Of a DNA stretch of 64,000 nt, positions 41,180-50,746 are shown in pieces; position 1 is the first letter of the stretch; every line of letters starts with the position of its first letter. The translations under genes were made by a program, and so were the position numbers. A model generated the notes under the pieces. That model made no database searches and was not told the DNA's origin. It saw nothing but the letters and a program-made list of their open reading frames with translations. The stretch is from an uncultured Sulfurovum sp. (GTDB lineage: Bacteria > Campylobacterota > Campylobacteria > Campylobacterales > Sulfurovaceae): assembly GCA_913055205.1 (NCBI GenBank), contig CAJXJN010000006.1, positions 18,974-82,973 on the forward strand, read 5' to 3'.

Positions 41180-42169
41180 ATGATCAAGATCGCAATTGAT
41201 GCTATGGGTGGGGACTTCGGTCCTGAACCCATTATCGAAGGTGTGGTTCAAGCACTTGAAGAAAAAACTTTTTTACCTATTCTGGTAGGTGATAAAACGG
41301 AAATACTCTCTTTACTCCCCCAATATTATTTAGATAAAGTTCAGATCGTTGAATCATCTGATGTTGTTTCCATGAGTGATCAAGCGACAAATGCACTTAA
41401 ACGTAAAGACTCTTCCATTTACAAGGCTGTTGAACTTGTACGTAATAAAGAAGCCCAAGCTGTAGTTTCAGCCGGACACAGCGGTGCAACGATGACGCTT
41501 GCTACATTGCGTATAGGACGGTTGCCGCATATTTCCAAGCCGGCACTCGCAACACTTATGCCAAGTATCACGAATGTAAAAACATTGGTTCTTGATGTAG
41601 GTGCAGTGACGGATTGTACCCCTCAAAATCTTTATGAATTTGGTGCAATGGGAGAAGCATATGCACAAAAGATTTTAGATGTTGCTTCACCCAAAGTAGG
41701 ACTTTTATCTAATGGGTCAGAAGATAGTAAAGGTAATGCATTGACCAAAGAGGCTTTTTCTCTTCTTAAAGAACTGGATGGTTTCGTAGGTAATGTTGAA
41801 GGACGTGATATCTTTAATGGCAGTGTAAATGTTGTTGTTTGTGATGGATTTACAGGCAATATTTTGCTTAAAACGAGTGAAGGGGTTGTTTCAACCATTT
41901 TTACACTTATGAGACAACATATCAGAAAATCACTTCCGGCAAAAATAGGTGCACTTCTAATGAAGAAAAAAGTTTTTGGAAATATGAAAAAGCAAGTGGA
42001 TTATGCAGAGTATGGCGGTGCACCGCTCCTGGGTATCAATGGATGTGCCATTATCAGCCATGGCAGTTCCAATGCCAAGGCGATCAAAAATGCTATTTTT
42101 CAAGCGATTCGATATACAAATTCAGATGTAAACACAACCATAGAAGAACTACTCTCCAGCAATAAATAA
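41180..42169 (+). CDS. plsX: Phosphate acyltransferase PlsX
   Basis: [33 protein letters not shown] at 41180 (or TTG 41177). Confidence 0.96.
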   Translation: MIKIAIDAMGGDFGPEPIIEGVVQALEEKTFLPILVGDKTEILSLLPQYYLDKVQIVESSDVVSMSDQATNALKRKDSSIYKAVELVRNKEAQAVVSAGHSGATMTLATLRIGRLPHISKPALATLMPSITNVKTLVLDVGAVTDCTPQNLYEFGAMGEAYAQKILDVASPKVGLLSNGSEDSKGNALTKEAFSLLKELDGFVGNVEGRDIFNGSVNVVVCDGFTGNILLKTSEGVVSTIFTLMRQHIRKSLPAKIGALLMKKKVFGNMKKQVDYAEYGGAPLLGINGCAIISHGSSNAKAIKNAIFQAIRYTNSDVNTTIEELLSSNK

Positions 42170-42298
42170 TTGACAGGGGCTACACCCCCCCCCTTTCAAT
42201 TTATGATTTCTCCTCATTTTTTAGACCTCTCCTTAGAATATTATGGTAAAATATTGACCATAATATTATAGGATTTTATTTCCTAGGTAAGGATAACT

Positions 42299-43318
42299 AT
42301 GTCACAAACAAAACCAGTATATGCTTCATTTAGATCTATCGGTGCCTATGTCCCTGAAAAGATCTTAAGTAATGCGGATCTTGAAAAGATGGTTGATACG
42401 ACTGACGAGTGGATCGTAAAGCGTACAGGTATTAAAGAACGTCATCTTGCAGCAGAGGATGAATATACGAGTGATATGGGTGCTAAAGCGGCACAACTTG
42501 CTATTGAAAGATCCGGTATTTCCAAAGAAGAGATAGATTTGGTTCTATGTGCTACGGTGACACCGGATTACTTTAATATGCCTTCAACAGCATGTATTAT
42601 TTCAGACAAGATAGGTATCAGAAATGTACAAGCGTTTGATATCTCAGCAGCATGCAGTGGATTTGTATACTTGCTCTCTTTAGCCAAAGCATTTATAGAG
42701 TCAGGTATGAAACAAAATGTACTTATCATAGGGGCAGAAAAATTCTCTTCTATTGTAGATTATACTGACAGAAGTACCTGTATCCTTTTTGGTGATGGTG
42801 CAGGCGCTGCATTGATATCTGCTACGGATAAAAAAGAAGAAGGTTTTGTTGACATCCATGCCAGTGCAGATGGTTCTTACGCAGATTTCCTGGTTACACC
42901 GGCTCCGGGAAGTATTAACCCTGTGAGTCAGAAAGTGCTTGATGAAGGACTTAATTTTGTACAAATGAAAGGGAATGAAACCTTTAAATTGGCAGTGAAA
43001 ACATTGACTAAAGATGTAAAAGAGATCTTGCAGAAAAATAATATCAATACAGAAGATATTCCTCATTTTATCCCTCATCAAGCCAACTATCGTATTATCA
43101 AAGCGGTGGGAGATGCATTAAAAATGAGAGAAGACCAGATAGTCCTTACAGTAGGGAAATATGGAAATACTTCCGCAGCTTCTATCCCTATGGCAATCAA
43201 TGATATTTATGAATCAGGAAGGCTTCAAACGGGTGATCTTATGTTACTTGATACTTTTGGTGGTGGACTTACGTGGGCTTCGGCTTTACTTCCCTTTGCA
43301 GGGAAGAGTATTAAGTGA
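42299..43318 (+). CDS. fabH: Beta-ketoacyl-ACP synthase III
   Basis: [31 protein letters not shown]. Confidence 0.97.
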   Translation: MSQTKPVYASFRSIGAYVPEKILSNADLEKMVDTTDEWIVKRTGIKERHLAAEDEYTSDMGAKAAQLAIERSGISKEEIDLVLCATVTPDYFNMPSTACIISDKIGIRNVQAFDISAACSGFVYLLSLAKAFIESGMKQNVLIIGAEKFSSIVDYTDRSTCILFGDGAGAALISATDKKEEGFVDIHASADGSYADFLVTPAPGSINPVSQKVLDEGLNFVQMKGNETFKLAVKTLTKDVKEILQKNNINTEDIPHFIPHQANYRIIKAVGDALKMREDQIVLTVGKYGNTSAASIPMAINDIYESGRLQTGDLMLLDTFGGGLTWASALLPFAGKSIK

Positions 43319-43323
43319 TAAGT

Positions 43324-43378
43324 GTAGTTGGGGACATTGGTTGAATTTCTGTAAGAAATTAAAGCTGTGTCCTCAAGG
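43324..43378. repeat. Imperfect long hairpin element in the fabH-ymdB spacer
   Basis: GTAG TTGGGGACA..AATTTCT gta AGAAATT..TGTCCTCAA. Confidence 0.7.
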
Positions 43379-43386
43379 AGAATAGT

Positions 43387-44199
43387 GTGAAAATAGGGTT
43401 TATCGGTGATGTTGTAGGTAAGCCTGGGCGATTGATGATAAAACGTCATCTTATGCGTCTGAAACAAGAACATTTTATTGACTTTATGATAGTTAATTAT
43501 GAAAATGCCTCACATGGTTTTGGATTGACTCAAAAAAACTGCATAGAACTTCTTGGTTACGGCATAGATATGATGACCGGCGGCAACCATAGTTTTGATA
43601 AGAAAGAAATACTGACTCTTTTTGATAGTTATCCTCTTATTCGTCCGATGAATTACCCTCAAGCTACTCCAGGAAAAGGTATCTATCAAACTACGATTTT
43701 AGGCAATAAAGTAGCTATTCTTAATCTGATGGGACATTATACTATGCCTTTGGTAGATAATCCTTTTACCATGATAATAAGTGTTGTCGCTTCTTTAAAA
43801 GCACAAGGGATAAAGCACATCATTGTAGACATGCATGCTGAAGCAAGTTCTGAAAAACAGGCTCTTTTACATATGCTTAAAGAAGATGTGAGTGCGATAC
43901 TTGGAACACATACACATGTAGCAACCGATGATCTGCAGGTAGTAGATGGCTGTTGTTATGTAACTGATGTAGGAATGACCGGTTGTCGTGATGGTGTTAT
44001 AGGTATGGATAATGAAGTACCTATGAAACGTTTTCTTACAGGGCTTGGAGGGCATTTCAATGTTCCGGATACATGTAAAACACTTTTGCAAATGGTAGTG
44101 TTTGAACTTGATGATCAGGGACGATGTATAGATGCTGAAAAAATAAAGATTTATGATGATAAGCCTAAAATTGTAACGAAAGCATGGATGGAAGATTAA
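43387..44199 (+). CDS. YmdB family metallophosphoesterase
   Basis: FIGDVVGKPGR, GGNHSFDKKE, HAEASSEKQA, GTHTHVATDD; GTG start. Confidence 0.93.
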   Translation: MKIGFIGDVVGKPGRLMIKRHLMRLKQEHFIDFMIVNYENASHGFGLTQKNCIELLGYGIDMMTGGNHSFDKKEILTLFDSYPLIRPMNYPQATPGKGIYQTTILGNKVAILNLMGHYTMPLVDNPFTMIISVVASLKAQGIKHIIVDMHAEASSEKQALLHMLKEDVSAILGTHTHVATDDLQVVDGCCYVTDVGMTGCRDGVIGMDNEVPMKRFLTGLGGHFNVPDTCKTLLQMVVFELDDQGRCIDAEKIKIYDDKPKIVTKAWMED

Positions 44200-44204
44200 A
44201 ATTT

Positions 44205-44295
44205 GCAGGTTTGGTTCTCACTGAACATCCTAAGATAATTTTAATTTCCATGTAGATCATCTCTACAAGATAACGTTTGGCAGAACCAAACCTAC
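44205..44295. repeat. Inverted pair of REP-like hairpins (GTAGGTTTGG family)
   Basis: Arm 1 GCAGGTTTGGTTCTCACTGAAC; arm 2 (minus) GTAGGTTTGGTTCTGCCAAACGT. Confidence 0.85.
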
Positions 44296-46202
44296 GTATT
44301 TCTTTTGATTCTTACCTTTTTAGGATTAAAAAGTGCAATCGCTTCTTTGATCATAGGCTCTTCCAGGAGTGTTGAAGGGTCCTTCTCTTTAGCCGCTTCT
44401 GTTTCTCCTGCTTCCGGCGCAATACAGGAACTTTTCGTTTCAATATCTTCTATCATGGAAGCAGAGTCTGCATCATTGTGTGTTGATACGTGTTGTGTAT
44501 GGAGTGCTTGTGCAGTGACTCTATTTTCTTTACTGCTATTTGCTATCTGCTCACGGTCTGTTGTTATGGTTTTTTTTTGGGGGATGTTAACGATCTTTGT
44601 TTCAAAACCAAAAAGTTCTTTAACAAACATATTGATGACACCCCAGTGAGTAATAAGCTGTTTTTTCTCCTCGCCTTCTGCACTGGAGCCCCAGGTAAGT
44701 TTATTATCCATAAAACTTTCAAACTCAATATTTCTTTCAAAACAGGCACCGAGATCATAATTTCGATCGTATATTTTTTTGATTAAATTATCAAATGTTT
44801 TTTGGAAAGGATCAGGTGAGTGCTGAGGGTTGGGTGCTGAGGATTGTGATGGTTTTTGTGGAGTACGGATCGTTTCAGATCCTTCATGTATGTTTTTTTC
44901 ATTATTCCGAACCTGTACCTCAGGGTATTCCTCATGGTTCTTTACGATCTCTTTGGTTTTTTCAGTTCTATTTGAATCTTGAGGGAATTCTGTATCAGGT
45001 ATGGACTGAGATGTGGTTTTGATAGCATCTTTCGGCGGCAATGATGAGATTATATCATCTTCGGTAATGGTGATCACTTCGGTCTGTGCAGACAGGTCCG
45101 GAGCAGGTGTGGTGACCATGATCTCACTCACCTCAATACCATTGAGCTCTTTTTCAAGTCCGCGTATCATTGTGTCGATGTCTTTTATCTCTAAAGCTTC
45201 CATCATTTTAAACAAAGAGAGAGAAAGAACAAACTCTCCGTCACTTCCCAGTGCAAGGAGACTTTTTGACTCTGCAATGACTCTAAAGAAACGCTCTATG
45301 ATCATAGGGCTGAGTTTACCGTTACCCGAGAGAAGTAACTCTTTGAGGTGGAGAGTAAGTTCATCAAGTATCATCTCTGCTTCATAGTCAGAGGCCATTT
45401 TGATGAACTCCAGGATCTTTTCATTATCTTTGAGCATAATGTCATTAAGAAGCGCTTCTAAAAGGCTGGGTTCGATGATGCCTAACATACCTGTTACAGT
45501 GCCTACATCAACAAAGTTTTTAGAGTAGACGATGGCTTGATCCATCAAAGTAAGAGAATCTCGTAAACTACCTGCACCTGAGCGGGCAATAATGTCCAGA
45601 GCTTCCCTCTCATACTCTATATTTTCAAGATTTAAGATATGTTCCAAATGTTTGAGCACAAGGTTCTGAGGAATTTTTTTAAATCTAAAATGCTGTGTAC
45701 GTGAAAGGATGGTAGCAGGTAACTTCAGTGGATCTGTAGTTGCCAAGATAAATTTTACAAAATCCGGTGGTTCTTCCAGCGTTTTAAGCAGTGCATTAAA
45801 AGCCTGATTGGTAAGCATATGGACTTCATCGATGATGAAAATTTTGTAACGTGCGGAACTGGGTTTGTACTTGGTATGTTCTATGAGGTCTTTGATATCA
45901 TCAATTCCACGGTTGGAAGCCGCATCCATTTCAATGATATCCATATGACGGTTTTCACTTGCCATAATACAGTGTGTACAGACGCCACAGGGGTGAGAGG
46001 CAGTACCCTGTTCACAAAGCAATGCTTTTGCAAAGATACGTGCAGTAGAAGTTTTTCCACTTCCTCTAAGCCCGGAAAAAAGATAAGCATGAGAGAGTCT
46101 GTTACCATCGAGTGCAAGTGATAAGGTTTGTGAAACTGCCTCTTGACCTATGAGGTCATCAAATGTGGCAGGACGGTATTTCCTTGCTAGGGCTAAAGAC
46201 AA
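44292..46202 (-). CDS. dnaX: DNA polymerase III subunit gamma/tau
   Basis: ARKYRPATFDDLIGQ, GLRGSGKTSTARIFAKAL, Zn-site CGVCTHC, IDEVHMLTNQAFNALLKTLEEPP. Confidence 0.97.
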   Translation of the reverse strand: MSLALARKYRPATFDDLIGQEAVSQTLSLALDGNRLSHAYLFSGLRGSGKTSTARIFAKALLCEQGTASHPCGVCTHCIMASENRHMDIIEMDAASNRGIDDIKDLIEHTKYKPSSARYKIFIIDEVHMLTNQAFNALLKTLEEPPDFVKFILATTDPLKLPATILSRTQHFRFKKIPQNLVLKHLEHILNLENIEYEREALDIIARSGAGSLRDSLTLMDQAIVYSKNFVDVGTVTGMLGIIEPSLLEALLNDIMLKDNEKILEFIKMASDYEAEMILDELTLHLKELLLSGNGKLSPMIIERFFRVIAESKSLLALGSDGEFVLSLSLFKMMEALEIKDIDTMIRGLEKELNGIEVSEIMVTTPAPDLSAQTEVITITEDDIISSLPPKDAIKTTSQSIPDTEFPQDSNRTEKTKEIVKNHEEYPEVQVRNNEKNIHEGSETIRTPQKPSQSSAPNPQHSPDPFQKTFDNLIKKIYDRNYDLGACFERNIEFESFMDNKLTWGSSAEGEEKKQLITHWGVINMFVKELFGFETKIVNIPQKKTITTDREQIANSSKENRVTAQALHTQHVSTHNDADSASMIEDIETKSSCIAPEAGETEAAKEKDPSTLLEEPMIKEAIALFNPKKVRIKRNT

Positions 46203-46429
46203 ACTGGCTCCTCAATTTTTAGTGATACTATTGTAGTTAAATTTTACTTTTGATTGGTATAATTGAACCAATAAAAGAGCTAAAGATTTATATGGTCATC
46301 TTCGTATCTGTACCCGATAGGATTCCGGATTTTCGATAGAATAGCGGAATGTAAAGTCTTCAATTCATCTCTAACCCCATATTAGATATAATCCCCCATT
46401 AAATAATCATAAAATGAAGCGAGATAAAT

Positions 46430-48871
46430 ATGAGTTACAATCCAAGTGAGATTGAAGCAAAGTGGCAAAATAGATGGGATGAAGAGCAGGCTTTTGAACC
46501 TGATGATGCCCTAACAAGAAAGAAAAAATATATTCTCAGTATGTTCCCTTTCCCAAGTGGACGTTTGCATATGGGGCATGTAAGGAATTATGCTATCGGT
46601 GATGCTTTCGCCCGTTATTACAGAAAGCAGGACTTCAATGTGCTTCATCCTATAGGCTGGGATGCTTTTGGTATGCCTGCTGAAAATGCTGCGATCAAAC
46701 ATGGGCGTCATCCTAAGGACTGGACGTATAGCAACATTGATTATATGAGAAAAGAGCTCAATACTTTGGGACTTTCATTCTCTAAAACCCGTGAGTTCGC
46801 TACCTGTGATGAGCTTTATACGAAGTGGGAACAGGAGTTTATCATCAAGATGTTTGAAGAGGGGCTGCTTTACCGTGAGTCGACCACTGTGAACTGGTGT
46901 GAGTCTTGCCATACAGTGCTTGCCAATGAGCAGGTGGAAGAGGGGTGTTGCTGGCGTTGTGACAATGAAGTAGAACTTAAAGAGATGCCTGGCTACTACC
47001 TTGACATTATTAAATATGCTGATGAATTGCTCGAAGATCTCAAACTTTTAGAAGGCAAGTGGCCGTCACAGGTCATTACTATGCAAAGTAACTGGATAGG
47101 AAAGTCTCAAGGGCTTGAGTTCGAGTTTGAATTGAGCCAAGAGAGTAAAGCAAAATTGGGTGGGAATTTTGACAAATATACGGTATTCACAACACGCCCA
47201 GATACCATTTATGGTGTAACATACTCTGCACTTGCGGCGGAACATCCTATTACGAAATATCTTGTAGAAAATGATCTGCTCGATAGTGATGTAGCAGGGA
47301 AGATCACACATATAGCCAACATGACAGAGCGTGAAAGAGCTCAGGCCGATAAAGAAGGGTATCCGCTTGGTATCAGTGTGATCCATCCTCTTACAGGTGA
47401 AGAGATACCTGTATGGACTGCGAATTTTGTATTGGCTTCTTACGGGGGAGGTGCAGTCATGGCTGTACCTGCACATGATGAGAGGGATTTTGAGTTTGCC
47501 GGTAAATATGATCTGCCTATCAAGCGTGTGATTGAAGGAGGAGATGAACTCCCATATACGGGAACAGGGGATCTTATTGACAGTGACCGTTTTTCCTGTG
47601 TAGACAGCAGTGAAGCAAAAACAGCGATCATTAATGAGTTTGAAGAGAGAGGAACAGGTAAAGGGACAACAAACTATAAACTAAGAAACTGGGGGATCAG
47701 CCGTCAGCGTTATTGGGGTGCACCTATCCCGTTCGTGCATTGTGAGCGTTGCGGACTTGTGCCTGAGAAGGCAGAGAATCTTCCTATTGCGCTTCCTGAA
47801 GATGTGGAGATCACAGGTGAAGGTAATCCACTGGAGAATCATCCTACCTGGAAGAACTGTAGCTGCCCTAAGTGTGGAGCAGAGGCAACACGTGAAACAG
47901 ATACACTCGATACCTTTGTACAGTCAAGCTGGTATCAGTTCCGTTATGCAACGAATCCTAAGAAGTGGAATGATATAGGTATTGATAAAGAAGATGTAAA
48001 TTACTGGTTGGGTGTTGATCAGTACATCGGCGGGATAGAACATGCCATCTTGCACCTGCTTTATGCACGTTTCTTTACAAAAGTATTGCGTGATCTGGGG
48101 TATCATGATATCGATGAGCCGTTTACAAACCTGTTAACACAGGGAATGGTACTCATGGATGGTGCAAAAATGTCCAAGTCTAAAGGCAATACGGTCGACC
48201 CTGATGCACTGGTTGAAAAATATGGTGCAGATACGGCCCGTCTTTTCATTCTTTTTGCAGCACCACCGCAAAAGGAGCTGGAGTGGAACGACTCGGCAGT
48301 AGAAGGTGCATTCAGGTTCATTAAAAAGCTTTATGACAGAAAAGCAAAAGTAACAGGCAGTTCATTACCCAATATAGATCAAGCTACTTTAAGTAAAGAG
48401 TCCAAGCTTGCACGTGTAAAGGTATATGAGGCATTACAGAAATCAACGGATGTGTATGAAAAAACATTTGCATTCAATACACTTATTGCAGCATGTATGG
48501 AAGCACTTAATGCATTAGACAAACAAGATGATGCTGATGTATGGACAGAGGGAATGTATATCATGCTTAATCTCTTGGAACCTATTATCCCTCATGTGGC
48601 AACAGAACTTAGCGAGGTATTGTTTAAAAGAGAAAATTTGGGTGCCATACTTGAAGTAAAAGAAGAAGTGTTTGTCAAAGAAAGCATTCTGTATATGGTG
48701 ATGATCGGTGGTAAAAAACGTACTGAGGTCGAGGTGAGTCCAAGTGCAGACAATGATGAGATATTGGCATTGGCGAAAGAGGCTGGTGCCAAATGGCTTG
48801 AAAATATGAGTATTGTAAAAGAGATCGTGGTACCGGGCAAGCTGGTCAACCTGGCGGTAAAACCGGCTTAA
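46430..48871 (+). CDS. leuS: Leucyl-tRNA synthetase
   Basis: [24 protein letters not shown]. Confidence 0.99.
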   Translation: MSYNPSEIEAKWQNRWDEEQAFEPDDALTRKKKYILSMFPFPSGRLHMGHVRNYAIGDAFARYYRKQDFNVLHPIGWDAFGMPAENAAIKHGRHPKDWTYSNIDYMRKELNTLGLSFSKTREFATCDELYTKWEQEFIIKMFEEGLLYRESTTVNWCESCHTVLANEQVEEGCCWRCDNEVELKEMPGYYLDIIKYADELLEDLKLLEGKWPSQVITMQSNWIGKSQGLEFEFELSQESKAKLGGNFDKYTVFTTRPDTIYGVTYSALAAEHPITKYLVENDLLDSDVAGKITHIANMTERERAQADKEGYPLGISVIHPLTGEEIPVWTANFVLASYGGGAVMAVPAHDERDFEFAGKYDLPIKRVIEGGDELPYTGTGDLIDSDRFSCVDSSEAKTAIINEFEERGTGKGTTNYKLRNWGISRQRYWGAPIPFVHCERCGLVPEKAENLPIALPEDVEITGEGNPLENHPTWKNCSCPKCGAEATRETDTLDTFVQSSWYQFRYATNPKKWNDIGIDKEDVNYWLGVDQYIGGIEHAILHLLYARFFTKVLRDLGYHDIDEPFTNLLTQGMVLMDGAKMSKSKGNTVDPDALVEKYGADTARLFILFAAPPQKELEWNDSAVEGAFRFIKKLYDRKAKVTGSSLPNIDQATLSKESKLARVKVYEALQKSTDVYEKTFAFNTLIAACMEALNALDKQDDADVWTEGMYIMLNLLEPIIPHVATELSEVLFKRENLGAILEVKEEVFVKESILYMVMIGGKKRTEVEVSPSADNDEILALAKEAGAKWLENMSIVKEIVVPGKLVNLAVKPA

Positions 48872-48874
48872 AAA

Positions 48875-48902
48875 GTGAAGAAGTAAGAGTGAAGAATGAA
48901 AG
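48875..48902 (+). repeat. Heptanucleotide array
   Basis: GTGAAGA AGTAAGA GTGAAGA ATGAAAG. Confidence 0.8.
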
Positions 48903-48947
48903 TATGCAAAATGATGTTTTGCTTTGATTGAAAGAGGAGAAAAAAAG

Positions 48948-49508
48948 ATGCAAATAACAGATAAAAGTTTTTCGAAGAAAAACAAACCAACACTCTTCAC
49001 TTTTCACTTTTCACTTTTCATTTCAATAGCAGCAGTGCTGTTATTGAGTGCCTGCGGTTACAAACCCTCTTCTCATGCTATCAAAAATATCTTTGCAGAT
49101 ACAGTCTATGTTGAAGTTGTAGTAGATAGAGCAGAGCCTGAAAATGCTCCTTTTCTAAAAGATGAACTTAATCGTATAGTCTATACACGTTTTAAAGGGC
49201 ATATTGTCCCTAAAGCGCAGGCCCAAAGTCAGCTTCGTGTCTCTTATGCAGGGAGTACATTTACCCCACTTACTTATGAAGATGGATATGTAACACGTTA
49301 CCGTGCAAATATCGGGGTCCATTTTGATATGCTGACCAAAAAAGGAAGAATTAAAAAAACAATCAATAGTGTTTTTGAATCTGATATTCACGTCAGTTCA
49401 CTTTATTCTTCTACATTAAGGACCGAAGCGATCAGAAAAGGTTTGGAAAAAGCATTGGATCAGTTTTTGGCATATGTGAGTGCTAAGGGAATGAGTGTTG
49501 AGCGTTGA
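48948..49508 (+). CDS. lptE: LPS-assembly lipoprotein LptE
   Basis: Lipobox LLSACGYKPSSHAIKNIFADTVYVEVV; ATG 48948 (track start 48924). Confidence 0.85.
   Translation: MQITDKSFSKKNKPTLFTFHFSLFISIAAVLLLSACGYKPSSHAIKNIFADTVYVEVVVDRAEPENAPFLKDELNRIVYTRFKGHIVPKAQAQSQLRVSYAGSTFTPLTYEDGYVTRYRANIGVHFDMLTKKGRIKKTINSVFESDIHVSSLYSSTLRTEAIRKGLEKALDQFLAYVSAKGMSVER
48991..49018 (+). repeat. Heptanucleotide array inside lptE signal-peptide codons
   Basis: CACTCTT CACTTTT CACTTTT CACTTTT. Confidence 0.9.
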
Positions 49509-49520
49509 GTGCTGAGTGCT
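49493..49520 (+). repeat. Heptanucleotide array spanning lptE stop and folC leader
   Basis: GAGTGTT GAGCGTT GAGTGCT GAGTGCT. Confidence 0.9.
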
Positions 49521-49527
49521 GAGAGAC

Positions 49528-50709
49528 ATGATAAGTTTAGAAGCTTTTTTAAATCAAAAACCCCTCTATTATAAAGAGATAGACCATCAGCGGGTACATG
49601 TTGCATATAGGATGCTCAAACCGTATATTAGACGACCAAAAACGGTGCATATCGTTGGAACGAATGGAAAGGGTTCTACAGGACGGATGATCGCCCACCT
49701 TGCTTATGAGAGAGTAAGGAGTGGGGAGAAAGGAGCAGCTTTTTCGGTAGGGCATTTTTCTTCTCCCCATATTTTGAAATTTAACGAACGTATCTGGCTT
49801 AATGGCAGTAACAGCAGTGATGAGATATTGGAAACAGCACATCAACGGCTTTTTGCTATTTTAGGTAAAGAGATGAGTGATGCTTTGAGTTATTTTGAAT
49901 ACACTACACTTTTAGCTTTTGTAGTGTTTGAAAAGTGTGACCTGATGGTACTTGAAGCCGGATTGGGTGGTGAATTCGATGCGACTAATGTGTGTGATAA
50001 AGAGCTTTCTGTTGTTACCCCTATAGGTATCGACCATCAGGCTTTTTTGGGTGAAACTATAGAGGAGATAGCCGGTACCAAGATACGAAGCATTCAGAAA
50101 AGAGTGTTGTTGGCACCGCAACCATATCCTGAAGTGCTTGAGATAGCAAAACAAATTGCAAACAATGTAGGGGCATCCCTTGTGGTTGCCCAAAATAGAG
50201 AGGGTACCCACAAGGGGCACCCCTACGGGGTAAAAGAACTTGCCAAAGCCAAAGGCTGGCCAGAGTACCTCATAGAAAATGCCACCGTAGCGATGCGAGC
50301 CTTGGATATTTTGAAGATTCCCTATGAGGTAGATGATTTAAGAACCTTAGAACTTTTTGGACGTTTTTACGCGTTAACACCTCATGTCCGAATAGATGTA
50401 GGACACAACCCTTTAGCGGCAAAAGCCATAGAGAAAGCACTGGATGACAAAGTAATACTTATTTATAATAGTCTTGATGATAAAGCGTATGAAGAGGTAC
50501 TGTGTATATTAAAGCCCAAAGTCAAACGAGTAGAGATCATTCCTATCCATTCACAAAGAGCCACTACACTGGAAAAGATCGAAGCGGCTTTGAAAAATGT
50601 GAACATAGAATATACTAATTTTGAAGAGAAGCTCGATCCTAAAGAAAAATATCTTGTGTTTGGATCATTTTATGTGGTAGAAGAATTTTTGAAAAGAACC
50701 AAATTGTAG
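49528..50709 (+). CDS. folC: Bifunctional folylpolyglutamate/dihydrofolate synthase
   Basis: HIVGTNGKGSTGRMIA, GHFSSPHILKFNERI, EAGLGGEFDATNV. Confidence 0.95.
   Translation: MISLEAFLNQKPLYYKEIDHQRVHVAYRMLKPYIRRPKTVHIVGTNGKGSTGRMIAHLAYERVRSGEKGAAFSVGHFSSPHILKFNERIWLNGSNSSDEILETAHQRLFAILGKEMSDALSYFEYTTLLAFVVFEKCDLMVLEAGLGGEFDATNVCDKELSVVTPIGIDHQAFLGETIEEIAGTKIRSIQKRVLLAPQPYPEVLEIAKQIANNVGASLVVAQNREGTHKGHPYGVKELAKAKGWPEYLIENATVAMRALDILKIPYEVDDLRTLELFGRFYALTPHVRIDVGHNPLAAKAIEKALDDKVILIYNSLDDKAYEEVLCILKPKVKRVEIIPIHSQRATTLEKIEAALKNVNIEYTNFEEKLDPKEKYLVFGSFYVVEEFLKRTKL
50167..50226. repeat. 60-bp inverted REP-like pair inside folC
   Basis: GTAGGGGCATCCCTTGTGGTTGCCC / AAAATAGAGA / GGGTACCCACAAGGGGCACCCCTAC. 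Confidence 0.85.
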
Positions 50710-50726
50710 GGGAAGACCCCTGTGAT
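50706..50726 (+). repeat. Truncated REP-like arm at folC stop
   Basis: GTAGGGGAAGACCCCTGTGAT. Confidence 0.65.
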
Positions 50727-50746
50727 GAGAAGATAAAGAGGAAAAA

